Positions 6,850-14,453 of a stretch of DNA of 64,000 bases are shown here, piece after piece. Source of the DNA: Sphaerisporangium fuscum (GTDB taxonomy: Bacteria > Actinomycetota > Actinomycetes > Streptosporangiales > Streptosporangiaceae); contig NZ_JAHDTF010000036.1 in NCBI RefSeq assembly GCF_018531465.1, forward strand, positions 60,095-124,094. The letters run 5' to 3'. The translations under genes and the position numbers were made by a program. How positions within the stretch are numbered: the first letter of the stretch is position 1; each line of letters opens with the position of its first letter. Under the pieces are notes generated by a model that made no database searches, had not been told where the DNA came from, and saw only the letters and a program-made list of their open reading frames with translations.

Positions 6850-8681
6850 GCCAAGCCGAAGACATCGTGGCCGCCACTGGAGTCAGCAAGACCGACAAGG
6901 GCCCCTCGCAGGCCTCGGTCCTGGTGAAGATCGCACGGGAGCGGTTCGAGCTGTTCATGAGCGAAGACGGCCGCCCCTACGCCGTGGCCAAGAACGGCCC
7001 CAACCTCGCCCTGCCCCTGCGTGGAAAGGCCGGCCTGCGCTCCCAGCTCGCCCGGATCTTCACCGACGAGAACGCCGGCAACGTCCCCTCCCAATCCGCC
7101 CTGGCCGACGCCATGACCGTGCTGGAAGGAATCGCCGCCAACGCCGACCCGCGCATGCCGCACCTGCGAGTCGCCCGCCACCAGGACGGCATCGTGGTCG
7201 ACCTGGGCACCTCCGACGGGCGATGCGTCCTCATCGGCCCGCACGGCTGGGAACGCCTGCCCCGCTCCCCGGTGCTGTTTCGCCGCTCCGGCGCCATGAA
7301 GCCCCTGCCCGACCCGGTGCGCGACGGGGACGGCCTGGCCAAGCTGCGCGGCCTGCTCAACACCAGCGACGACGGATTCCAGTTGCTGGCCGCGTGGCTG
7401 GCCGCGGCGTTCCTTCCCGACCTGCCACACCCGATTTTGACCTTCCGCGGTGAGCAGGGCACCGGCAAGTCCAAGGCCGCCCAGATGGTCATCGGCATCA
7501 TCGACCCCTCCGGCGCCCCCAAACGCACCGCCCCGCGTGATCTGAAGTCCTGGGGCGTGCAGGCGTTCAACTCCTGGGGATTGTGCCTGGACAACGTCTC
7601 GGTCATCGCCGACTGGCTCTCCGACGCCCTGTGCCGTGCCGTGACCGGGGACGGGATGATCGACCGGGCGCTGTACTCCGACGACGACGTCGTGGTCTTG
7701 GAGTTTCGCCGGGTGCTGGCCATGACCACCATCGACGCCGGAGCGCTGGCCGGCGACCTGGCCGAGCGGCTGCTCACCATCGAACTGTCGCTGATCCCCG
7801 ATGCCAAGCGTCGGGAAGAGGCCGAGCTGGACGCCGCGTTCGCCGACGCCCACGCCGCGATCCTCGCCTCCCTGTTCGACCTGCTCGCCGCCGTGCTCAA
7901 AGCCCTGCCGGATGTGACGTTGACCGAGAGGCCTCGCATGGCCGACTTCGCCCGCGTCCTGGCCGCCGTCGACCACGTCAACGACTGGCACACCCTGGAG
8001 TCCTACCGGGCCAGCGCCCGCAATGCCGTCGCCGACGTCCTGGACGGCGAACCCTTCGCCCAGGCCGTCGTCGAGCTGGTCGACAAGGCCGGCCCCGAAG
8101 GCCTCACTCTCACCGCGCAGGAACTGCTGGACCGGGTGACCACGCCGGAGAAGCTGCCCAAGAAGTGGCCCAAGGACAGCACTCGCGCCGGCGGGCAACT
8201 CAAACGACTCGCCCCGGCCCTGCGGGCGATCGGCATCGACGTTGACGACACCCAGCGTGGCCCGGCACCCAAGCGGCAGCGCCTCTACAAGCTGACGGCA
8301 TCAGAGAGTAGGCGCATTCCAGCGTCCACAGCGTCCACCACCCAGGACACAGGCACGGCGACCAGCGGAAACGACATGGACGCTACGACCTCGCCCAGCG
8401 TCCACTCAGCGTCCATCCCAGTGTCCACAGCGTCCACCCCCGACCGTCCGATGGACGCTATGGACGCTGCGGTGGACGCTGGATCACCGCCAGCGTCCAC
8501 CCCCGACCCGGTCCACGACCAGGCCAAACACAGCCACATGGACGCTGGGGACGCTATGGACGCTGAAATGCGCCCTCTCTCTGATGCCGCGCCCGTCGGT
8601 ACGTGTGCAGGCTGCGGCACAGCGATGACCATCCTCACCCCCGGCCAGACGCGCCACCCCAACCCGCTGTGCGATCCCTGA
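6846..8681 (+). CDS. SF3-like replication helicase/initiator
   Basis: 611 residues from a GTG overlapping the primase stop (GTGA) with AGGGG six nt upstream; an ATG 6 nt earlier is possible. The P-loop GEQGTGKS (residues 202-209) and the following LCLDNVSVIADWLSDALCR (Walker B/sensor region) place it with phage/plasmid P4-D5 type primase-helicases. A winged-helix-like segment (about 420-490, LTAQELLDRVTTPEKLPKKW) follows. The last 130 residues are disordered AST/MDA repeats produced by the DNA 8-mer array described separately, ending with a CAGC...C zinc-ribbon-like tail. It forms the replication module with the upstream prim-pol. Confidence 0.85.
   Translation: MSQAEDIVAATGVSKTDKGPSQASVLVKIARERFELFMSEDGRPYAVAKNGPNLALPLRGKAGLRSQLARIFTDENAGNVPSQSALADAMTVLEGIAANADPRMPHLRVARHQDGIVVDLGTSDGRCVLIGPHGWERLPRSPVLFRRSGAMKPLPDPVRDGDGLAKLRGLLNTSDDGFQLLAAWLAAAFLPDLPHPILTFRGEQGTGKSKAAQMVIGIIDPSGAPKRTAPRDLKSWGVQAFNSWGLCLDNVSVIADWLSDALCRAVTGDGMIDRALYSDDDVVVLEFRRVLAMTTIDAGALAGDLAERLLTIELSLIPDAKRREEAELDAAFADAHAAILASLFDLLAAVLKALPDVTLTERPRMADFARVLAAVDHVNDWHTLESYRASARNAVADVLDGEPFAQAVVELVDKAGPEGLTLTAQELLDRVTTPEKLPKKWPKDSTRAGGQLKRLAPALRAIGIDVDDTQRGPAPKRQRLYKLTASESRRIPASTASTTQDTGTATSGNDMDATTSPSVHSASIPVSTASTPDRPMDAMDAAVDAGSPPASTPDPVHDQAKHSHMDAGDAMDAEMRPLSDAAPVGTCAGCGTAMTILTPGQTRHPNPLCDP
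8321..8564. repeat. Array of 8-bp words AGCGTCCA / TGGACGCT (candidate origin or transfer locus)
   Basis: Six exact AGCGTCCA copies start at 8321, 8330, 8397, 8408, 8429 and 8492. Six exact TGGACGCT copies start at 8377, 8452, 8461, 8473, 8539 and 8557. Two single-mismatch copies start at 8420 and 8548. Spacings of 9, 11 and 12 bp put the word in different reading frames, so the repeats are conserved as DNA rather than as protein. FtsK-like transfer proteins of Streptomyces plasmids bind 8-bp repeats, and plasmid origins use iterons; either role fits. Confidence 0.8.
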
Positions 8682-8764
8682 TGAAGCAGAGCGGCCTCAT
8701 TCCCCGCCATACCGGCCAGCCCTACCGCGACGTTCGGATCTCCGCCGAAGCGCGGCTGTCCTGA
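8681..8764 (+). CDS. Possible 27-aa peptide between replication and integrase genes
   Basis: The ATG overlaps the helicase stop (TGATG) and the frame runs 27 codons, starting MKQSGLIPRHTGQPYRDVRI. Coupling is the only support. It occupies the place where an excisionase usually lies in such elements but shows no helix-turn-helix. It may be only a by-product of the overlap. Confidence 0.25.
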   Translation: MKQSGLIPRHTGQPYRDVRISAEARLS

Positions 8765-8839
8765 CACACCTTCCAAGCGGCTCCGGCCTCACCGACCAAA
8801 GCAGCGCCGAAACCGCATCCCACCGAGGAGACCAGCACC

Positions 8840-10123
8840 ATGACCGAGAATCGCAAAAAGCAGAGAACGCGTACGCGTGCCAACGGCGAGGGGTCGATCT
8901 TCCCTTACCGCAATGGCTACGCCGCGTACGTCTGGGTTACTACTCCCAGTGGCGAGCGCAAAAAGAAGTGGGTGTACGGCAAGACTCGCGACGACGTTCA
9001 CAACAAGTACGTGAAGCTTCACCACGAAGCCCAACAGGGAAGAGTGTCCACGAAGATACCGACCCTGGAAAAGCGCATTGCCTACTGGCTGGAATCGGTC
9101 GTCGTAGAGCCCGACTATGCGCCCCTGGCAATCGTGACCTACGAGACCTTCACGCGGCTCTACATCCTGCCGTACCTCGGCAAGAAGCGACTCGACAAAC
9201 TGAGCGTGGGTGAGGTCCGGAAGTGGGTGAACACACTTCGCCAGACCTGCCAGTGCTGTGCCCAGGGTAAGGACGCCCGTCGCCCGGAGAAGCACTGGAA
9301 CCCTAAGAGGCGGCGGCATTGCTGCGCAGTAGGGCAGTGCTGCAGACAGGTCCTCAAGGAGAGCACCGTCCAGAAGGCGCTGAAGATTCTGCGCGCCATC
9401 CTGTCCAATGCGGTCAGCGAGGAGATCATCTCGAAGAACGTTGCCACCTCTGTACGGCTTTCGACACCTCGCAAGCGGAAAGTCAAGCCGTGGAGCGTAG
9501 AAGAAGCACGCCGATTCCTGGAGAGCGCGCGAGACAACGAAGACCCGCTGTACGCCGCTTACGTGCTCATCCTCGTCCTCGGCCTCCGCAAAGGGGAGGT
9601 GCTCGGGCTCGACTGGAAATACGTCGACCTCGAAGCCGGAGAGATCTACGTCGGTGAACAGCTTCAACGGGTCCGGCAGCAGCTGCTCCGTAGGCAGGTC
9701 AAGACCGATAGCTCCGAGGCTCCGCTACCGCTGCCGGCCATCTGCACGGCCGCGCTCCAGCTGCGGAAGGAGCAACAGGAGCGGGACCGGCGAGACAACT
9801 CGAACTGGCGGGACACCGGGCTCGTTTTCACGGGCCCGGCCGGTTCTCCCATCGAGCCAGCCGGCGGCTTCAACCGCAGGTTCGATACCGCGATCGAGAG
9901 AGCGGGCGTTCGCCGCATCACCGTCCACACCACGCGGGGGACCTGCGCGACCCTCCTTGCCGCTCTCGACGTCCATCCCAGGGTGGCCATGCGCATTCTT
10001 CGCCACAGCAACATCAAGATGACGATGGAGGTCTACACGGACGCCACCGACGAGGCCACCTGTGAGGCGCTCAGGAGGCTCGGCAGCGTCCTGGACCAAC
10101 CGCGGAACGACGGCCAGGAGTGA
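8840..10123 (+). CDS. int: Tyrosine site-specific recombinase (integrase)
   Basis: 427 residues; the ATG follows GAGGAG at 9 nt. An AP2-like arm-binding domain (residues 12-60) is followed by a SAM-like core-binding domain (70-200). The catalytic domain carries all expected residues: R250 (LGLRKGE), K288, H363 and R366 (HTTRGT), H389 (RHSN) and nucleophile Y399 (EVYTD). The core-binding domain is interrupted by a Cys/His-rich insert at 137-168 (CQCC ... HCC ... CC) that could bind zinc, a feature of some actinomycete ICE integrases. It would catalyse integration into, and with an excisionase release from, the chromosome. GC content and codon use look lower than in neighbours. A terminator follows. 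Confidence 0.93.
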   Translation: MTENRKKQRTRTRANGEGSIFPYRNGYAAYVWVTTPSGERKKKWVYGKTRDDVHNKYVKLHHEAQQGRVSTKIPTLEKRIAYWLESVVVEPDYAPLAIVTYETFTRLYILPYLGKKRLDKLSVGEVRKWVNTLRQTCQCCAQGKDARRPEKHWNPKRRRHCCAVGQCCRQVLKESTVQKALKILRAILSNAVSEEIISKNVATSVRLSTPRKRKVKPWSVEEARRFLESARDNEDPLYAAYVLILVLGLRKGEVLGLDWKYVDLEAGEIYVGEQLQRVRQQLLRRQVKTDSSEAPLPLPAICTAALQLRKEQQERDRRDNSNWRDTGLVFTGPAGSPIEPAGGFNRRFDTAIERAGVRRITVHTTRGTCATLLAALDVHPRVAMRILRHSNIKMTMEVYTDATDEATCEALRRLGSVLDQPRNDGQE

Positions 10124-10130
10124 AGCGAAA

Positions 10131-10150
10131 AGGGGGCCGTTCGGCCCCCT
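10131..10150 (+). terminator. Terminator after integrase
   Basis: AGGGGGCC and GGCCCCCT form an 8-bp perfect stem around a GTTC tetraloop, 7 nt after the integrase stop. It ends the ICE operon. Confidence 0.7.
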
Positions 10151-10153
10151 ACT

Positions 10154-10173
10154 GCTGTACTTCGTAGCTGTAC
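10154..10173. repeat. Paired GCTGTAC repeats, candidate integrase arm sites
   Basis: GCTGTAC occurs at 10154-10160 and again at 10167-10173, 13 bp apart, directly behind the integrase terminator. Paired short direct repeats at this place are typical of integrase arm-type sites close to attP. The same word in the opposite orientation occurs near the right end of the window (63456-63476). Confidence 0.4.
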
Positions 10174-10537
10174 GGCCCCTGAGATGGGCACTCCTGCGGT
10201 TCTCGGATGGGCGCTGACCTCGCGGTATCCGACGAGGAACGCGGTGGCGACACCATCCGGACAGGTTCAGGCGGTCGGCAGCGGCTGTGCTGCCCTCTCA
10301 GCCCGGCGCCCCGAGCTCCCGCGTTGGCTTATGTAGTTGGCGCCCTCATATTGCCCCATCAGCGGACATCTGGCCACAGTGAGACGGATCACGGCCGTCT
10401 TTCTCTTCCGCCGGCCGGAGTACAGCCGGGTTCGTGGAGGCGAGCCGCGCAGAAATACGGTCGACAGGCGAGAGCAACTCGCGTTTGATGGCCCGGACCG
10501 CCCGCCGTACCGAGCGAGCCGACAGCCGGAGTCGTTC
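10174..10537. other. Gene-free stretch at the ICE/chromosome junction
   Basis: No convincing gene is seen between the integrase and the phosphotransferase. The ICE end must lie here or just before. I looked for a tRNA 3' end or a T-arm-like core and found none, so the attachment site is not resolved. Confidence 0.5.
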
Positions 10538-11437
10538 TTGGCAACCGAGACAACCACGGACACCCGCCCCGAGATCGATGCCGCGCTGGTGCGGCGCCTG
10601 GTCGACGCGCAGTTCCCGCAGTGGGCCGGGCTGCCCCTGGAACTGGTCGACCCGGCCGGGTCAGACCACGTGATCTATCGGCTGGGTGAGGAGCTGTCCG
10701 TCCGGCTGCCCCGCCACGGCGAGGCCATCAGGCAGGCCGAGAAGGAGTTCGAGTGGCTGCCGAGGCTCGCCCCCCACCTCCCCCTGGCCATCCCGGTACC
10801 GGTGGGGGTGGGCGAGCCCGCCTCCGGCTACCCATGGCCGTGGGCGGTCTCGCGGTGGCTGGACGGCGAGGTGGCGACCGTCGAGGCACTGGCCGACTCC
10901 TCCGGCGCAGCCGTCGAACTGGCGGAGTTCCTGCTCGCGCTTCAGCGGTTCACGCCCGAGGACCTCTCACCCGGGAACATCCCCGAGGACCTCACCGGCC
11001 GGCCGCTGGCCGACCGGGACCACGCGACGCGGGCCGCCATAGCGCAGGTCGCCGGCGTGTTCGACGCCACGGCGATGACCGAGCTGTGGGACGCGGCACT
11101 CGCCGCCCCGGCATGGGATCGTCCACCGGTCTGGTTCCACGGCGACTTCCACACCGGCAACCTGCTGACCGTCGACGGCCGGCTCAGCGCGGTCATCGAC
11201 TTCGGGGAGCTCGGGATCGGCGACCCGGCCCGCGACCTGACCATCGCCTTCACCCTGATGTCGGCCGGGAGCCGAGCCGCCTTCCGGGCGACGCTCGGCG
11301 TGGACGACGCCACCTGGACCCGGGGCCGCGGCTGGGCCCTGGCGACCGGCCTGAACGCCTACACCTCCTACGCCTCCGTCAACCCCCGCGTCGCCGCGCA
11401 GACCAGCCGCCAGATCACGCAGGCTCTCATCGGCTAG
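10538..11437 (+). CDS. Aminoglycoside phosphotransferase-family kinase
   Basis: 299 residues from a TTG with CCGGA about 7 nt upstream; the true start could be elsewhere. The APH fold is shown by the ATP-binding ELSVRLPRH (beta3-like), the PWAVSRWLDGE hinge, the Brenner-type VWFHGDFHTGNLL catalytic loop (HGD, with D as base and N as metal ligand) and VIDFGELGIGDPARDLTIA, the DFG-equivalent Mg2+ motif. Such proteins phosphorylate small hydroxylated compounds such as antibiotics, choline or sugars; the substrate cannot be told. It converges with the rhodanese gene, the two sharing a CTAG in which both stop codons lie. Confidence 0.85.
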   Translation: MATETTTDTRPEIDAALVRRLVDAQFPQWAGLPLELVDPAGSDHVIYRLGEELSVRLPRHGEAIRQAEKEFEWLPRLAPHLPLAIPVPVGVGEPASGYPWPWAVSRWLDGEVATVEALADSSGAAVELAEFLLALQRFTPEDLSPGNIPEDLTGRPLADRDHATRAAIAQVAGVFDATAMTELWDAALAAPAWDRPPVWFHGDFHTGNLLTVDGRLSAVIDFGELGIGDPARDLTIAFTLMSAGSRAAFRATLGVDDATWTRGRGWALATGLNAYTSYASVNPRVAAQTSRQITQALIG

Positions 11438-11757
11438 GCGACGAAGGGCTGCCCCCCGTGTTCGGCCACCATCGGTCGGCCGGCGGTGGCCCAGGAGCGC
11501 ATGCCGCCTTCGACGTTGATGGCCTGGCGGCCGATGTGGTTGAGCCAGGCCGTGGCGTTGGCGGACCTGCCACCCACGCGGCACACGACGTACACCGGGA
11601 CGTCGGCGGGGATCTCGTCGACCCTCTGCTGCAGGGAGCCGAGCGGAATATGGACGGCCGTGGGCGCGTGCCCCGCGTGCCACTCGTCGGGCTCTCGCAC
11701 GTCGAGCAGGAACACGTCGTCGGGCACGGCCCCGGCTTCGATCTCTGGGACGGTCAT
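11434..11757 (-). CDS. Rhodanese-like sulfurtransferase domain protein
   Basis: 107 residues if the second Met is used (MTVPEIEAG); an ATG 9 nt upstream is possible because a GGGAGG lies between the two. The single rhodanese domain has LLDVREPDEWHAGHAPTAVHIPLG and the active-site loop VVCRVGGRSA with catalytic Cys near residue 60, then INVEGGMRSWATAGRP near the end. It is cytoplasmic, with no signal peptide. Such stand-alone domains carry persulfide sulfur to acceptors. No partner gene is visible. Confidence 0.88.
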   Translation of the reverse strand: MTVPEIEAGAVPDDVFLLDVREPDEWHAGHAPTAVHIPLGSLQQRVDEIPADVPVYVVCRVGGRSANATAWLNHIGRQAINVEGGMRSWATAGRPMVAEHGGQPFVA

Positions 11758-11854
11758 GCCTCCCATTGTCGCCGTTCCGCCGGCGCTTCGCCCCACTAAC
11801 CGACGGTTGCCTTCACTGACCGAGCGTGTTCACCCGCTGGCAGCGGCCCCGCCG

Positions 11855-12733
11855 TCACTTCAGCAGGCGGGAGAGCCTGCGGTCGGCCAGCGGCTTGCCG
11901 CCGGTCTGGCAGGTCGGGCAGTACTGCAGGGAGGAGTCGGCGAACGACACCTCCCTGATCGTGTCGCCGCACACCTCGCACGGCTCCCCGGTGCGGCCGT
12001 GCACGCGCAGGCCCGACTTCTTCTCGCTCTTGAGGTCTTTGGCCGCCATGCCGCGCGAGCGCTCGACGGCCTCCCGGAGCGTGCCGACGATCGCTTCGTG
12101 CAGCTCCGCCACCTGCTCGTTGGTGAGCGAGCCGGCGATCTTGAAGGGGGACATGCGGGCCGCGTGCAGCACCTCGTCGGAGTAAGCGTTACCGATGCCG
12201 GCGATGACCTTCTGGTCGCGCAGGAGCCCCTTGATCTGGGTGCGGCTGCCGTCCACGATCCCCTTGAGCACCTCGACGGTGAACGCCGGGTCGAGAGGGT
12301 CGGGGCCGAGGCCGGCGATGCCCGGCACCTCGGCGGGGTCGCGTACGACGTAGACGGCCAGCCGTTTCTGCGTGCCCGCCTCGGTCAGCTCGAACCCCGG
12401 CTCACGGTCGTCGTCGCCCGCCGCCAGCCGCACCCGGACCGCGAGGGGGCCCTTGCCGGGACGCACGGGCTTGGCGCCCGACAGGTCGTCCCGCCAGCGC
12501 AGCCAGCCGCCCCGGGCCAGGTGCGTGACGAAGTGCACCCCGTCGCAGTCGAGGTCGAGGAACTTGCCGTGCCTGGCCACCGCCGTGACCATCAGGCCCG
12601 CCAGCGAGGTCACCGGCGGGTCGACGGTCTTCAGCGCCTGGAAGGCGACGACCTCCACGGCGGCGACATGCCGGCCGACGGCGCGTTCGCGCAGGAACTC
12701 GGCCAGCGACTCCACCTCGGGAAGCTCGGGCAT
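11855..12733 (-). CDS. Fpg/Nei-family DNA glycosylase/AP lyase
   Basis: 292 residues, beginning with the invariant PELPE (catalytic Pro2 and Glu3 after Met removal). The helix-two-turn-helix region is DQKVIAGIGNAYSDEVLHAARM (about 170-190), and the C-terminal zinc finger is CEVC ... CPTC. The finger hairpin reads QTGGKPLADRRLSR, with arginine for phosphate contact, differing from the canonical FxCQRCQ of MutM. It therefore belongs to the actinobacterial Nei-like branch. It removes oxidised bases in base-excision repair and cleaves the abasic site by beta/delta elimination. Confidence 0.9.
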   Translation of the reverse strand: MPELPEVESLAEFLRERAVGRHVAAVEVVAFQALKTVDPPVTSLAGLMVTAVARHGKFLDLDCDGVHFVTHLARGGWLRWRDDLSGAKPVRPGKGPLAVRVRLAAGDDDREPGFELTEAGTQKRLAVYVVRDPAEVPGIAGLGPDPLDPAFTVEVLKGIVDGSRTQIKGLLRDQKVIAGIGNAYSDEVLHAARMSPFKIAGSLTNEQVAELHEAIVGTLREAVERSRGMAAKDLKSEKKSGLRVHGRTGEPCEVCGDTIREVSFADSSLQYCPTCQTGGKPLADRRLSRLLK

Positions 12734-12780
12734 GCCCTCACACTAACCGCAAGTCACCGGCCTCAATCCTCCGTGGACGG

Positions 12781-14181
12781 CTACTTGGTGAGGACGTCCT
12801 GCGGCACGGGCTTGTCCTGCGCCAGGGCCTGGAAGAGCCGTTGGGCGCGCGCGGTGTCCCACTTGACGACCGAGGCGCCGTTGATCGTGGGCAGCGAGCC
12901 CACGGGAACGGCCGTGGCGATCGGGTCGCCGCTCATCGCCCGCGCGAGCGACAGCAGGTCGAACGCCCCGGTGCCCCCGTCGACCTCGACCGAATCCGTG
13001 GCCGCCGCCGCCAGCGGGACCGAGCGGAACGGGTTGATCAGAATGCCGGGGCTCGCCGCCTTCTTCACCACCGCCGAGAAGAACTGGCGCTGGCGCTGGG
13101 TGCGGTCGAAGTCGGGCAGAGCGCCGGTGGCCCGCGTGCGGACGTACCCCAGGGCGGTGCCGCCGTTCATGTCCTGGCAGCCCTTCTTGAGGTTGATGCC
13201 GGCCTTGTGGTCCTTGATGTCCTGCTTGACGCAGATGTTGACGCCGCCGATGGCGTCGACGATGCCGACGAAGCCGCTGAACCCGATCTCCATGTAGTGG
13301 TCGACGCGGATGCCGGTGACCTTCTCGACGGTCTTGGTCAGCAGTTTCGGCCCGCCGTAGGCGTACGCGGCGTTGAGCTTGTCGCTCCCGTGCCCGTCGA
13401 TCGGCACGTAGGAGTCGCGGGGGAGGCTGACGAGGGTCGGCCGGCCGCTGCCCGGGACGTGCAGCAGCATCATCGTGTCGGTGCGCTTGCCCACCGCCCG
13501 GCCGGTCGCGAGCTTCTTGCGCTGCGCGGCCGAAAGGCCCGCCCGGCTGTCGGAGCCGACCAGCAGCCAGTCTTCGCCCGGGGTGGCCTCCGGACGGCCG
13601 GGGTAGTCGGTCAGCGAGTCGACGGCGGCGAGGCGGGAGTTGATCCAGAAGAAGCCGACGACGCCGAGGACGAGCAGCGCGACAAGGAGGATCACCAGGA
13701 TCCGGAGCACCAGGCGGCCCGTACGCCGCGGCCCCCGGCCTCCGGAGCCGCCACCGCCGCCCGAGGGCCGGCCGCCGTCGTCGCCGCCGGACCGCTCTCC
13801 GGGGTCGTCCGGCCGCCGCCTGCCGGAGAGGGGGCGGACGGGCGACTGGCCCGAGCGCGGCTTGCCGTAGACGCGGGAGGTCGCCCCCCGCCCGGAGTCG
13901 CCCGCACCCTCGCCGTGGGACGCCTCGGGCTCCCCGGTCGCCGGCACGGCCCGCTGGACGGTCTTCTCGGCGTCCTCGCCGCCGCCCGCACGGCCGCCGG
14001 ACGGCTGCGGGAGCGGGTGGGCCGGCTGGCCCGCCGCGTACGCCCCCTCGTCCCCCTGGGGCGCCGGGGGGTAGGCGCCTTCCTCTCCGGCCGCCGCCGG
14101 ACGTCGCAGGGCCCGGGTCGGCCCTTCGCGGGTCGCGGTGTCGTCGGACCCTCGCGCCGCGTCTCCCGGCAAATCGCCCAC
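12781..14181 (-). CDS. LytR-CpsA-Psr (LCP) family cell-wall glycopolymer ligase
   Basis: 466 residues from a GTG with GGGGAAA 6 nt upstream; a GTG 57 nt earlier gives 485. A long Gly/Pro/Arg-rich cytoplasmic tail precedes one membrane helix (VLRILVILLVALLVLGVVGFFWI). The extracellular LCP domain follows, with DWLLVGSDSR, RTDTMMLLHV, PTLVSLPRDSYVPI, KLNAAYAYGG and YVRTRATGALPDFDRTQRQRQFF, all conserved pyrophosphate- and lipid-binding elements. LCP enzymes attach teichoic-acid-like or arabinogalactan-type polymers to peptidoglycan. The monocistronic gene is divergent from the CNNM pair. Confidence 0.9.
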   Translation of the reverse strand: MGDLPGDAARGSDDTATREGPTRALRRPAAAGEEGAYPPAPQGDEGAYAAGQPAHPLPQPSGGRAGGGEDAEKTVQRAVPATGEPEASHGEGAGDSGRGATSRVYGKPRSGQSPVRPLSGRRRPDDPGERSGGDDGGRPSGGGGGSGGRGPRRTGRLVLRILVILLVALLVLGVVGFFWINSRLAAVDSLTDYPGRPEATPGEDWLLVGSDSRAGLSAAQRKKLATGRAVGKRTDTMMLLHVPGSGRPTLVSLPRDSYVPIDGHGSDKLNAAYAYGGPKLLTKTVEKVTGIRVDHYMEIGFSGFVGIVDAIGGVNICVKQDIKDHKAGINLKKGCQDMNGGTALGYVRTRATGALPDFDRTQRQRQFFSAVVKKAASPGILINPFRSVPLAAAATDSVEVDGGTGAFDLLSLARAMSGDPIATAVPVGSLPTINGASVVKWDTARAQRLFQALAQDKPVPQDVLTK

Positions 14182-14453
14182 CTTGTTTCCCCGTCCTATG
14201 GCTGGAGCCGGCCTTGGTTCGAAGCTACGTCGTCGCACGTGACCGAGCAGCTACCTCACCAAGGTTTTCTCTGGTAAAAGTACGCAGAGTCACAGTAAGT
14301 CACCAATTTTGTGCCCCAGGAAACATCGAGCAGGTCTCGATCGTTACGGTTGTGGACGACCGCTAGCGAAAGGACAGTCGTGTCCGCTCCGGACCCTTGG
14401 AGTACCTGCCCGTGCCGTGGCACGGGCTCAATTGAACCGGGAACGACAGACCG

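Larger units (their letters stand above)
1..10173 (+). mobile_element. Integrative and conjugative element (AICE type), right-hand part
   Basis: All genes from the window start to the tyrosine integrase run in one direction with short gaps or overlaps. Together they provide an FtsK/TraB-like DNA-transfer ATPase, a prim-pol primase, an SF3-like helicase and an integrase. This combination defines actinomycete integrative and conjugative elements, which replicate autonomously and move double-stranded DNA with one FtsK-like motor. The small unknown proteins upstream fit the accessory transfer genes usually found there. The integrase-side end should lie just after the terminator and paired GCTGTAC repeats behind the integrase. 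I could not find a tRNA 3' end or a direct-repeat core at that boundary, and the left end lies outside the window. No excisionase is recognisable. Confidence 0.85.

Noticed and set aside
10207..10488. Possible 93-residue gene after the integrase
   Set aside because: No ribosome site, odd composition and overlap with the expected att region; no family resemblance.
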